Assembly (NCBI GenBank): GCA_026692845.1
Contig: JAPLNM010000045.1
Coordinates: 20,109-84,108, forward strand
Direction: 5' to 3'
Length of the DNA stretch: 64,000 bases
Source: Planctomycetota bacterium
GTDB lineage: Bacteria > Planctomycetota > Planctomycetia > Pirellulales > Pirellulaceae
Shown here: positions 17,816 to 25,554 of the stretch, piece by piece
Layout: each line of letters opens with the position of its first letter
How positions within the stretch are numbered: position 1 is the first letter of the stretch
The notes under the pieces: generated by a model
Databases searched by the model: none
The model's input: the letters and a program-made list of their open reading frames with translations, nothing else
What the model was told of the DNA's origin: nothing
Program-made: the position numbers and the translations under genes

Positions 17816-18721
17816 ATGCATCTTCATTGGACAAAAAGCTTCTCGGCCAGCGCGCTACACGCGGCTAATTGCTGCTCGAAGCACTCCTCGCAGGTCCATG
17901 ACCCGGTGCTTCTCGATAAAATCGGTCCCGCAGCCGTCGCGCTCGGAACATGCCTTCAAGATCTCGATGCGATCCATCACCAACGTCTCTGGGATGGTTT
18001 GATCGTTCTAGCCTCGAAGATTCAATCCAACAGCGCCTTGGCCGACCAGCTCTTATCCGATTTCATCGACGGATTCGTCGAGCAGTCGCTAGCCCAAAGG
18101 CTCGTCGGAGCGATCACCGAGGTCGAAGCGTCGTTTAAACTCCTATTCCCAAAGTACTTCGACCAATTCGATTACCGAATCAAGCCTCTGCAGGATCAAT
18201 GGGCCGGCTACGGAAACGGATTCCTAGCCCATCTTCGGCGACTGACTCGCAACGATGCTTGGGTCAAAGAAGCCAACGTCATCGGCGTTCAACCCATCCT
18301 CGGCGGAGCCGGTCGCGCTCACTGCGAGCATCAATCGATCCACATCGAAGCGGTCCTGACGAACCCCCTGGCAGAACTTCCTGAAATCGTCCGATTGGGT
18401 TGGCTTGTCTCGCAATTGTATACCGTTGCGTTTCGGTCCCAATTGGGGCTGAGCCCAGCCGATGTGAGCCACCTTTTGCCAATCGCGATGCTCATACCGA
18501 GCTTGGCCGCCGCAGAGGTTCTGGAATTGTCCAAGTGCAACGAAGCCAATGCCGAGCTTTCGATCGAGCAGTGGAATATTGCCGTGCCGTCGCACCGGGA
18601 TGTCGCGAGCGATCTGGTCCCGATGCTCATGGACTGGTGGGAGACAAGCTTGAAGAACAAATCGGAGTGGTCCGTCGCTCTGAAAACGCTCGCACAGAAG
18701 ATCGGGCTGACGGCTAGCTAG
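17816..18721 (+). CDS. Unknown protein downstream of chorismate mutase
   Basis: A protein of about 301 aa starting at ATG 17816 (MHLHWTKSF). I recognise no family. It is predicted to be soluble and helical, with no signal peptide, and has conserved-looking turns such as AGYGNGFL and GVQPILGGAGRAH in the middle and a Trp-rich C-terminus. It is 28 bp after aroH and likely co-transcribed. Coding character is supported by length and base composition like that of neighbours. It ends against a large inverted repeat and a convergent ECF sigma factor gene. Confidence 0.75.
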   Translation: MHLHWTKSFSASALHAANCCSKHSSQVHDPVLLDKIGPAAVALGTCLQDLDAIHHQRLWDGLIVLASKIQSNSALADQLLSDFIDGFVEQSLAQRLVGAITEVEASFKLLFPKYFDQFDYRIKPLQDQWAGYGNGFLAHLRRLTRNDAWVKEANVIGVQPILGGAGRAHCEHQSIHIEAVLTNPLAELPEIVRLGWLVSQLYTVAFRSQLGLSPADVSHLLPIAMLIPSLAAAEVLELSKCNEANAELSIEQWNIAVPSHRDVASDLVPMLMDWWETSLKNKSEWSVALKTLAQKIGLTAS

Positions 18722-18814
18722 CTGCTCCTGTCGCGCCTCCTAGTTATTGGTCGGTCGTAAGATTACCTAACCCTAGCAAGAGTCGCGATTTATGAAAATA
18801 TTGAACGGTATTTC

Positions 18815-18891
18815 GTTTAACTGTCAGCCGAAGGCGTACAGGATTCAATGCCATCTTCGATGGCCTATACGCCTTCGGCTGACTGTTAAAC
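18815..18891. repeat. Near-perfect 24-bp inverted repeat with nested hairpin between convergent genes
   Basis: Arms at 18815-18838 and 18868-18891 match at 23 of 24 positions (left arm begins GTTTAACTGTCAGCCGAAGG). The 29-bp loop holds a second hairpin, GCCATC-TTC-GATGGC (18850-18864). It sits between the ends of the unknown + gene and the minus-strand ECF sigma gene. It could serve as a bidirectional terminator, but lacks long flanking T tracts; size and nested structure also resemble a REP- or MITE-like element. Confidence 0.85.
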
Positions 18892-18916
18892 CAGATAAGG
18901 CGACTAGATACTGGGT

Positions 18917-19498
18917 CTAGTTTTCCTCAAATCTTTGTTTCAATCGTGCGATGCAACGTTGCATGAGCATTCGCACGTCGTCCTTGGTGCGACCGAGCTG
19001 CTTACCGATCGCTTCATAAGTCATGTCGTGCTCGAATCGCCAAGCGAGCAACTTTTGGATATCTGGAGGCAACTCCTCAATGGCTTTCATGACGCGTCGA
19101 AAATGTTCTTCATCGATCATCAGATCCAAAGGACAACCTTCGCTATCAGCAATTTGGCGAAACTCGTCGGAGGATATTTCCTCGGCGGTTAGTTCCCGAT
19201 CGACATCGCGTTTTTTCGCTTTTAGGAATCGCCGTTTAAGGTCCGCGATTTTGGACATCAGAACCCGTCGGAGATAACCTCGCACCTCCCGGGGTGACTT
19301 CGATGCAATCTGGTCGATGTTGGCTTGGGCTGCACTGAGGGTGTCTTGGAGAACATCCGAGGCGTCGGCTTTCCCTCCGAGCTCTTTGTCGATTTTTCTA
19401 GAGACGATCGCTTTAAGTAGCGGTCTAAACTTAAGAAACCAATCCTCCAAATCTTGGGCGGTAGTTGGATCGGGGCGTTGGCCATTTTGTTCGTTCAT
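18917..19498 (-). CDS. ECF-type RNA polymerase sigma factor
   Basis: A sigma-70 family extracytoplasmic-function sigma factor of about 193 aa from ATG 19498 (MNEQNGQRP). Region 2 is seen around DASDVLQDTLSAA and REVRGYLRRVLMSKIADLKRRF; region 4 has the helix-turn-helix YEAIGKQLGRTKDDVRMLMQRCIARLKQRF preceded by IEELPPDIQKLLAWRF. There is no adjacent anti-sigma factor. The type, with long charged linker between regions 2 and 4, is common in planctomycetes. Two earlier in-frame ATGs (to 19528) exist. Confidence 0.92.
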   Translation of the reverse strand: MNEQNGQRPDPTTAQDLEDWFLKFRPLLKAIVSRKIDKELGGKADASDVLQDTLSAAQANIDQIASKSPREVRGYLRRVLMSKIADLKRRFLKAKKRDVDRELTAEEISSDEFRQIADSEGCPLDLMIDEEHFRRVMKAIEELPPDIQKLLAWRFEHDMTYEAIGKQLGRTKDDVRMLMQRCIARLKQRFEEN

Positions 19499-19563
19499 CT
19501 TCGAATCGCAGTGCATGCTCCATTGCACTTCCTTATCATCCTAGGACTTGGTGGATCGTCGGT

Positions 19564-20037
19564 TCAGGCCCTACACAGCAGCACCACACAGTGAACGACC
19601 GCCAATTCGCCACGTCCAATCTCTCCGACTCCCTCGCCGGTTTTCCCTTTCATGTTCACAAGGGACTCGGAAACTTCTAGCACCGTTGCGATTCTCGATA
19701 GCAATTGCGATTTGATCGGAGATATCTTGGGGTGCTCGAGCAGGACCACGCAGTCTAAGTTTACAAGATCCCAACCGGACTGTCGAACGTTCGCCATAGC
19801 CAAACGAAGCATTTCCGCCGAATCGCGACCCAGATTCTCCAGCCGATCGTTCGGGAACAACTGCCCGATGTCGGGTAAGCCCGCAGCGCTGAGCAACGCA
19901 TCGGTGATTGCGTGGAGCAAGACATCGGCATCGGAATGGCCTACAAAATGTCGCCCATGCTCGATGGCTACTCCCCCAAGGAGCATCGTGCCACCGGGCT
20001 CAATTCGATGGGAGTCGTACCCGATACCGATACGCAT
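19564..20037 (-). CDS. ispF: 2-C-methyl-D-erythritol 2,4-cyclodiphosphate synthase
   Basis: A 157-aa enzyme of the MEP isoprenoid pathway converting CDP-ME 2-phosphate to MEcPP with release of CMP. Motifs: RIGIGYDSHR (metal ligands Asp8 and His10), GHSDADVLLHAITDALL with His42, GLPDIGQLFPND, and the C-terminal MKGKTGEGVGEIGRGE. Length is normal for the family. It ends 65 bp before the ECF sigma gene start; IspD is not in the window. Confidence 0.96.
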   Translation of the reverse strand: MRIGIGYDSHRIEPGGTMLLGGVAIEHGRHFVGHSDADVLLHAITDALLSAAGLPDIGQLFPNDRLENLGRDSAEMLRLAMANVRQSGWDLVNLDCVVLLEHPKISPIKSQLLSRIATVLEVSESLVNMKGKTGEGVGEIGRGELAVVHCVVLLCRA

Positions 20038-20094
20038 AAGTCCGTTCCTGTGGTCCTGTTTTACTGCTGTGCTGCTGTCTTAGGCCCGAATATA

Positions 20095-20142
20095 CCGCAG
20101 AGCTTTTACCGCAGAGCTTTTATTGCAGAGCTTTTATTGCAC
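20095..20142. repeat. 14-bp tandem repeat overlapping the stop codon of the thioredoxin-like gene
   Basis: The unit CCGCAGAGCTTTTA (20095-20108, 20109-20122), a TT variant (20123-20136) and a partial fourth copy. In the minus-strand coding direction each unit starts TAAAAGCTCTGC, and the gene's stop TAA is at 20134-20136. Confidence 0.9.
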
Positions 20143-20742
20143 ACCCTTGGGATCGAAGTACACCGGTTCATTGCCTGGAATCCATTTGATGTTGCAACCG
20201 ATGCTCGGTGTCTGATTGGCCGACACGCTCTTGCCGTTTAAAATTTCCTCGAGGGCAGCGCGGAGATCCGCACCCGTGACGGGCTTTCCGTTGCGAGGCC
20301 GAGAGTCATCGATCTGTCCTCGGTAGACCAATCGATGGGCTTGATCGAATACAAAAATATCCGGCGTGCAGGCCGCACGGTATGCTTTGGCAATCTCTTG
20401 GGTTTCGTCGTACAAATAAGGGAATTGGTATCCTTGGGTGGCTGCCTCGGACTTCATCGCTTCGGGAGCATCGTCGGGATGGCTTGAGATGTCGTTGGAA
20501 CTGATTCCGACAAAATGCACTCCCCTGGGTGCATAGTCGTCATAGAGCTTGACCAGTTGGCTAGCGATGTGCTTGACGAAGGGGCAGTGGTTGCAGATGA
20601 ACATCACGACGAGCGCTTTGCCGTCTTTAAATTCGCCATCTTTGAAGTCTCCAAGGCAGACCTGGCGGCCGTCGATGTTAGGCAATCGAAAATCGGGGGC
20701 TTGGGTGCCCAAAGGCAACATGGTGCTGGCTGTCTTAACCAT
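20134..20742 (-). CDS. Thioredoxin-family (AhpC/TSA-like) redox protein
   Basis: A 202-aa thioredoxin-fold protein with a CNHCPFVKHIA active-site segment (CxxC near residue 50). It belongs to the peroxiredoxin-like redoxin group in which APDFRLPNIDG precedes a short insert and the FMICNHCP strand. Later segments ACTPDIFVFD with the cis-Pro and YRGQIDDSRP support the fold. There is no signal peptide, so it is probably cytosolic. Natural substrates of this subgroup are unknown. A GEFKDG repeat of six residues is present near residue 35-42. Confidence 0.9.
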   Translation of the reverse strand: MVKTASTMLPLGTQAPDFRLPNIDGRQVCLGDFKDGEFKDGKALVVMFICNHCPFVKHIASQLVKLYDDYAPRGVHFVGISSNDISSHPDDAPEAMKSEAATQGYQFPYLYDETQEIAKAYRAACTPDIFVFDQAHRLVYRGQIDDSRPRNGKPVTGADLRAALEEILNGKSVSANQTPSIGCNIKWIPGNEPVYFDPKGVQ

Positions 20743-20852
20743 TAAGCTTTACATTCCGCTGGAAACAAGGGACAAGTGCTCGAGAGATCACACACGACCC
20801 GAGTATACCGCTACGGCTTGGCAGTCCGCAAGGACAGCGGCCAAAGGCATGT

Positions 20853-21272
20853 CTAGTTGCCTGTGTCTTGGCGGTCGTCCTTTTTGGTTTTGTCTAGGCC
20901 AGCTCTTTCCATCAAGGAAGAGCGAAGCGCGATCTCGATTTGATCGTCGTCGGCCGGTGGAGGACCCGAGGCCCCTAGCAATTCCGGATCGTAGCGGACC
21001 TCGTACTGGTGCTTGGCTATCGAGATAATCACCCCAGGATCGAGTCGTTTGCGATTGACTCGATAGCCGTTGACTTTGGTTCCGTTGCGGCTGTCGAGGT
21101 CCTTGATAAACCAATAGCCCTGCTCGAGCGTCAGGCGACAATGCTGACCCGATACATTTGGAAACCTCAAAACGACGTCGCAAGTCTCACGGCGTCCGAC
21201 CAATATTCTGTTTTTCTTCAGTGGTATGTCTTCTCCGCCACCGGTCGGAACCAAAAATCCCATGTTTGCCAT
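20853..21272 (-). CDS. FHA domain protein
   Basis: A small protein of about 139 aa (ATG 21272; ATGs at 21290 and 21263 are also in frame) almost entirely a forkhead-associated domain. Motifs are ILVGRRETCDVVL, the phosphothreonine-binding SGQHCRL (usually SRxHA) and DLDSRNGTKVNG. The roughly 40-residue charged C-terminal tail is probably disordered. FHA domains bind phosphothreonine peptides; no Ser/Thr kinase gene is in the window to name a partner. Confidence 0.9.
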   Translation of the reverse strand: MANMGFLVPTGGGEDIPLKKNRILVGRRETCDVVLRFPNVSGQHCRLTLEQGYWFIKDLDSRNGTKVNGYRVNRKRLDPGVIISIAKHQYEVRYDPELLGASGPPPADDDQIEIALRSSLMERAGLDKTKKDDRQDTGN

Positions 21273-21398
21273 GATGGGGGACGCTCGCAACGTATAATTA
21301 ACCTATGCCAAACCCTAGCTACGTGATAAAAATCTACGTTCTGAACGACTGACCGTCAAATCAATAATCCCGTCTTTGGACGATCCAACGAGTGAATT

Positions 21399-21788
21399 AT
21401 GCCAAAAATTACGATGCTTTTCGGTGCCTTGCTGTGCGGGATTTCTCTGGCAGTCCTGATGATTACCCAAAAAGTAGGCAGTCCGAGTATCTTCATTCCG
21501 ATGGCCGTTGGACTCCCGCTTCTGATCCTAGGGTTCCTCTCGAACACCATGCCCCATCTTCGCAAACATTTTATGCATGCCGCCGTGGCGCTTGGACTCT
21601 TGGGTGCTCTGGCCGCTCTGGTCCCAAGTTTTATGCAGATTGGGAAATTAGCCCAAGGTGAATCGCTCGATATGATCCGAGCCGGTTCGGTCTGGGCGAT
21701 GGCGATCCTGTGCGCCGCGTATGTCGCTACGGGGGTTCAATCCTTCATCCATGCCCGCAAGACGGCCTCGGCCAAAGAATCCACGTAG
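21399..21788 (+). CDS. Small polytopic membrane protein, unknown
   Basis: A 129-aa protein with about four hydrophobic helices (roughly 4-22, 30-48, 58-78 and 93-115) and a short basic tail. The pattern MPKITMLFGALLCGISL resembles a family of small uncharacterised inner-membrane proteins; no functional residues can be assigned. It precedes the ABC exporter by 27 bp on the same strand and may be co-transcribed with it. Confidence 0.75.
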   Translation: MPKITMLFGALLCGISLAVLMITQKVGSPSIFIPMAVGLPLLILGFLSNTMPHLRKHFMHAAVALGLLGALAALVPSFMQIGKLAQGESLDMIRAGSVWAMAILCAAYVATGVQSFIHARKTASAKEST

Positions 21789-21815
21789 GAATCCTTAACG
21801 TAGGGTCCAACCACC

Positions 21816-24050
21816 TTGTCCGTCCCGGTCCCCATCCCCGAGTCCCTTCGCCTTGCCTTAATCGCACAGAGCCCAAGGTGCATCGAGTCGTTTTCAGCCA
21901 TTCTCAAGCCGGGTGAATCGGTCGAATCCTGGTTCCAACCCAATCTCGACGATGCACTTCGCTTCGAATCGAGCTTGGTCGTTCTGACTCGCCAATCGCT
22001 TTATGCTTGGGACCATCCCTCCGCTCGATGGAGCCGTTGGGAACTGACCCCCGAGATCGGCTTGAGAAAAGTCGATCGATCCGGACTGGGGGTCTTGGAG
22101 CTCTTTGACGACCAGCGGCTTATCGCGCATTGGCGATATACGGCCGCTGAGATCAATGGAGCCGCCTCGATCGTGTCGGAGTTCCAAAAGATTGTCTCCG
22201 GCCAAGAGGAAGCCGACGTCGGCTCGATCTGCGCATCGTGCGGAGGTCCGATGCAAGAGGGTCAGGTTGTATGCGCCAATTGCGCCCCTACGGCCGTACC
22301 CAATACAACCCGTTCATTGCTGCGATTGGTCCGATTTGCAAAACCACGCGTTTTGCTCATCGCCGGGGGCTTTGGACTGACGGTCTTGAGCACCTGTGCG
22401 GCGATGATCCCACCTCTTCTAACAAAGCCTTTGATGGACCAGGTTCTGATCCCCCACCAAAGCAAACTACCTGCTCGTTTCGAGCTAGTGCCTTGGCTCC
22501 TGGGTGGAATGCTCCTGGCGGCCTTGCTCAGCTGGGCGCTAAGTTGGGCTAAGACCTATGTAATGGCGCGCATCAGCGAGCGCATCAGTGCCGATCTGCG
22601 CTACGCGACGTACGGACACTTGCAGAAATTATCGTTGGAGTATTTTGGAGGAAAGCGGACCGGAGATTTGATTTCGCGAGTCAGCGACGACACGCAACGC
22701 ATCTGCGATTTTTTGTCGATCCATGCTGTTGATTTTGCAACCGATATCATCATGATCGTCATCACTGCGATCCTATTGATATGGCTCGATCCGACGATGG
22801 CATTGGTCGGTCTTTTGCCGTTTCCCTTTATCGCCTGGATCGTCGCGCGAGTCCAAGCTCGTATGCGCGCCGGATTTGCTCGCGGCAGTTCGGCTTGGGC
22901 CGAATTGGTCAATGTCCTAGCAGATACCATACCCGGTATCCGGGTTGTAAAAGCCTTTGCGCAAGAAAATCGCGAAGTCGAACGCTTCCAAGAACGCAAC
23001 GAACAAGTCCTCTATGCCAACGACCGAGTCAATCGACTTTGGGCGGCCTTCGCCCCGATCATCACCTTGCTTACCGATATCGGATTGTTGATCATCTACG
23101 GTTTTGGGGCTTACCAAATCTACCGTGGTGGATTGTCCGTCGGCGATCTATCGGTATTTCTTATGTGGGTATCGCGACTCTATCTTCGACTCGACGACAT
23201 GAGCCGATTGCTTGCCAATGCCCAACGCACCGCGGCGGCGACGCACCGAATCTTTGAAATCCTCGACCGAGTTCCCAGCGTCGCCGAGCCCCAGCGCCCT
23301 GTGCATCCAGGACGCCTCCAAGGCCGCATCGAATTGGACAAAGTCACCTTCAGTTACGGTTCTCGCCAAGTCATCCACGATGTGAATTTGTGCATTGAAC
23401 CCGGCGAAATGATCGGACTCGTCGGTCCGAGCGGTGCGGGAAAAAGTACTCTTGTTAACCTTGTATGCCGGTTTTACGACGTCGCAAGCGGCTCGATTCT
23501 CGTCGATGGCCTCGACGTGCGCGAGTACCCCATCAGCGAATACCGCAGCAATATCGGCATCGTCCTTCAGGAGCCTTTTCTGTTCTTCGGCTCGATCGCC
23601 GAGAATATTGCTTATGGACGTCCCGATGCAACTCGCGAGCAAATCATCGCCGCAGCGCGCGCGGCGAAAGCCCACGATTTCATCCTGAAACTCACCGATG
23701 GCTACGATTCGCTCGTCGGTGAACGTGGTCAATCGCTTTCGGGCGGGGAACGCCAACGTATTTCGATCGCAAGAGCGCTGCTGACCGATCCGCGTATTTT
23801 GATCCTCGATGAAGCGACCTCGGCAGTCGATACCGAAACCGAACGGGAAATTCAAGAAGCGCTCGATGTGCTGGTCCAAGGTCGAACGACGATCGCTATC
23901 GCCCACCGTATCAGCACCCTTCGCAAAGCCAACCGAATCATCGTGCTCGAGCGAGGGAAGGTGACTGAAGTTGGAAATCACGATGATTTGCTCGCCAGAC
24001 AAGGCACCTACTACCGTTTGAACCAAGCTCAAAAAAACGCGGGTTCGTGA
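21816..24050 (+). CDS. ABC exporter (TMD-NBD) with N-terminal PH-like and zinc-ribbon extension
   Basis: A 744-aa half-transporter starting at a TTG codon at 21816. Residues 1 to about 130 form a beta-rich, PH-like domain with Trp-rich strands; a zinc ribbon CASCGGPMQEGQVVCANC follows at about 140-157. The six-helix exporter membrane domain spans roughly 170-480. The nucleotide-binding domain has Walker A GPSGAGKST, signature LSGGERQR and Walker B ILILDEATSAVD, so ATPase residues are complete. Such homodimers export lipids, peptides or drugs; the substrate is unknown. The N-terminal extension is not part of standard MsbA-like exporters. Confidence 0.93.
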   Translation: MSVPVPIPESLRLALIAQSPRCIESFSAILKPGESVESWFQPNLDDALRFESSLVVLTRQSLYAWDHPSARWSRWELTPEIGLRKVDRSGLGVLELFDDQRLIAHWRYTAAEINGAASIVSEFQKIVSGQEEADVGSICASCGGPMQEGQVVCANCAPTAVPNTTRSLLRLVRFAKPRVLLIAGGFGLTVLSTCAAMIPPLLTKPLMDQVLIPHQSKLPARFELVPWLLGGMLLAALLSWALSWAKTYVMARISERISADLRYATYGHLQKLSLEYFGGKRTGDLISRVSDDTQRICDFLSIHAVDFATDIIMIVITAILLIWLDPTMALVGLLPFPFIAWIVARVQARMRAGFARGSSAWAELVNVLADTIPGIRVVKAFAQENREVERFQERNEQVLYANDRVNRLWAAFAPIITLLTDIGLLIIYGFGAYQIYRGGLSVGDLSVFLMWVSRLYLRLDDMSRLLANAQRTAAATHRIFEILDRVPSVAEPQRPVHPGRLQGRIELDKVTFSYGSRQVIHDVNLCIEPGEMIGLVGPSGAGKSTLVNLVCRFYDVASGSILVDGLDVREYPISEYRSNIGIVLQEPFLFFGSIAENIAYGRPDATREQIIAAARAAKAHDFILKLTDGYDSLVGERGQSLSGGERQRISIARALLTDPRILILDEATSAVDTETEREIQEALDVLVQGRTTIAIAHRISTLRKANRIIVLERGKVTEVGNHDDLLARQGTYYRLNQAQKNAGS

Positions 24051-24098
24051 ACCTCGCTGTTTCTTGGTCGGCACCTCGGCAAGATCCTAAAAGCCCCG

Positions 24099-25538
24099 CT
24101 AGCTCAGGATCGATTCGATGACTTTGCCTTCGACATTCGTCAATCGGCGTTGGATGCCGTTGTGTTCGACGCTAAGGCGCTCGTGATCGAGCCCCAATAT
24201 ATGCAGTATGGTTGCATTGAAATCGTAAAGCGGGTGAATGTCCTCGATTGCCTTAACCCCCAGCTCGTCCGTCATCCCATGGCTAACTCCCCGGCGGACG
24301 CCAGCTCCGCTCATCCAGCAGGTGAACCCGTCTGGATTGTGGTCTCGCCCCTTGGCTCCCTTTTGGAAAAAAGGCATCCGCCCAAACTCGGTGCACCAAA
24401 CCACCAACGTCTCTTCGAGCAATCCGCGCGCTTCGAGATCCTTGATCAATGCGGCCACGGGCTGATCAAGAATCGAGGCATGGATGTCGTATTGGTTCTT
24501 CAGATCGTTGTGCCCGTCCCAATTGAGTTTCCCGGCGCTGGCATAAGCCCCATTAAATAGCTGGACAAACCGCACCCCACTTTCGATCAGTCGCCGCGCC
24601 AATATGCAGTTCTTTGCAAAAGCTGCCTTGTCCTTGTTCGCCGGATCATCGGCCCCGTAAGCTCTCAAAACATGAGCAGGCTCGCGGTCGATATCGGTGA
24701 TTTGAGGAACACTCGTCTGCATCCTGCCGGCCAACTCGTAACTGGCAATCCTGGCAGCTAACTGCGCATCGCCAGGGTGTTCTTGCAAGTGCCTCTGCTG
24801 CATCTTGTCCAATAATCGGCGCGTCGCGGCATCGGAAGTTTCCGAAACTCTCTTGGCTCTCAAATGCCGAACGGGATCACTGGCCGAAAACGTCGTGCCT
24901 TGGAAGGATGCAGGCAGGAATCCCGGCCCCCAGTTGTTCGAACCGTTTTGCGGCACTCCCCGCGGATCGGGGATCGCTACATACGCCGGTAGATTGTCGC
25001 AAAGACTCCCTAGGGCATACGTCACCCAAGCCCCCAAACTCGGGAATCCGTCGAGATTGAACCCGGTCGAGAGAAAGTTTTCAGCAGGTCCGTGCGTGTT
25101 GGATTTGCTCGTCAACGAATGGACAAAGGCGATCTGATCCGTCAGCTCCGCCAGATGCGGCACAAGATCGCTGACCCATTTTCCAGACTCTCCATGCTGA
25201 CGAAACGCATATTGAGGTCTGGCTAAATTCCCCGCCGGGCCTTGGAATGTTACCGACGGTCCACCGGGCAAAGGCCGATCGTCCCACTCGATGAGCTTGG
25301 GTTTGTAATCCCAAGTTTCCAACTGACTGACAGCGCCTGCGCAGAAGATCACCAGAACGTTCTTCGCCTTGGCGTCAAAGTGCGCCCTGCGCGGTGCATA
25401 AGGCTTGGCTGGATCGATCGGGTCGATCGGATCGCCAGCTAGCAATCGATCGCGACTGAGCAAGCTCGTCAGTGCGATAGATCCCAAGGCAGTCGAGGCC
25501 GAGTTGAGGAAGGAGCGACGGTCCAAAAAGGGATGCAC
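24099..25538 (-). CDS. DUF1501 domain protein (planctomycete sulfatase-like fold), Tat-exported
   Basis: A 479-aa protein typical of planctomycetes. The N-terminus is twin-arginine-like ([22 protein letters not shown]). DUF1501 proteins belong to the alkaline phosphatase / sulfatase-like superfamily; here the conserved segments include [43 protein letters not shown] and [11 protein letters not shown] with [14 protein letters not shown]. The enzymatic role is not established. It starts 16 bp downstream of the PSD1-type gene, and this pairing is the standard planctomycete arrangement, so the two are probably co-expressed partners. Confidence 0.93.
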   Translation of the reverse strand: MHPFLDRRSFLNSASTALGSIALTSLLSRDRLLAGDPIDPIDPAKPYAPRRAHFDAKAKNVLVIFCAGAVSQLETWDYKPKLIEWDDRPLPGGPSVTFQGPAGNLARPQYAFRQHGESGKWVSDLVPHLAELTDQIAFVHSLTSKSNTHGPAENFLSTGFNLDGFPSLGAWVTYALGSLCDNLPAYVAIPDPRGVPQNGSNNWGPGFLPASFQGTTFSASDPVRHLRAKRVSETSDAATRRLLDKMQQRHLQEHPGDAQLAARIASYELAGRMQTSVPQITDIDREPAHVLRAYGADDPANKDKAAFAKNCILARRLIESGVRFVQLFNGAYASAGKLNWDGHNDLKNQYDIHASILDQPVAALIKDLEARGLLEETLVVWCTEFGRMPFFQKGAKGRDHNPDGFTCWMSGAGVRRGVSHGMTDELGVKAIEDIHPLYDFNATILHILGLDHERLSVEHNGIQRRLTNVEGKVIESILS

Positions 25539-25554
25539 GGGTCAAGGAACCTTT

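Noticed and set aside
23148..24074. 308-codon minus-strand frame opposite the ABC transporter
   Set aside because: The plus strand encodes a complete nucleotide-binding domain; this frame has no recognisable features.
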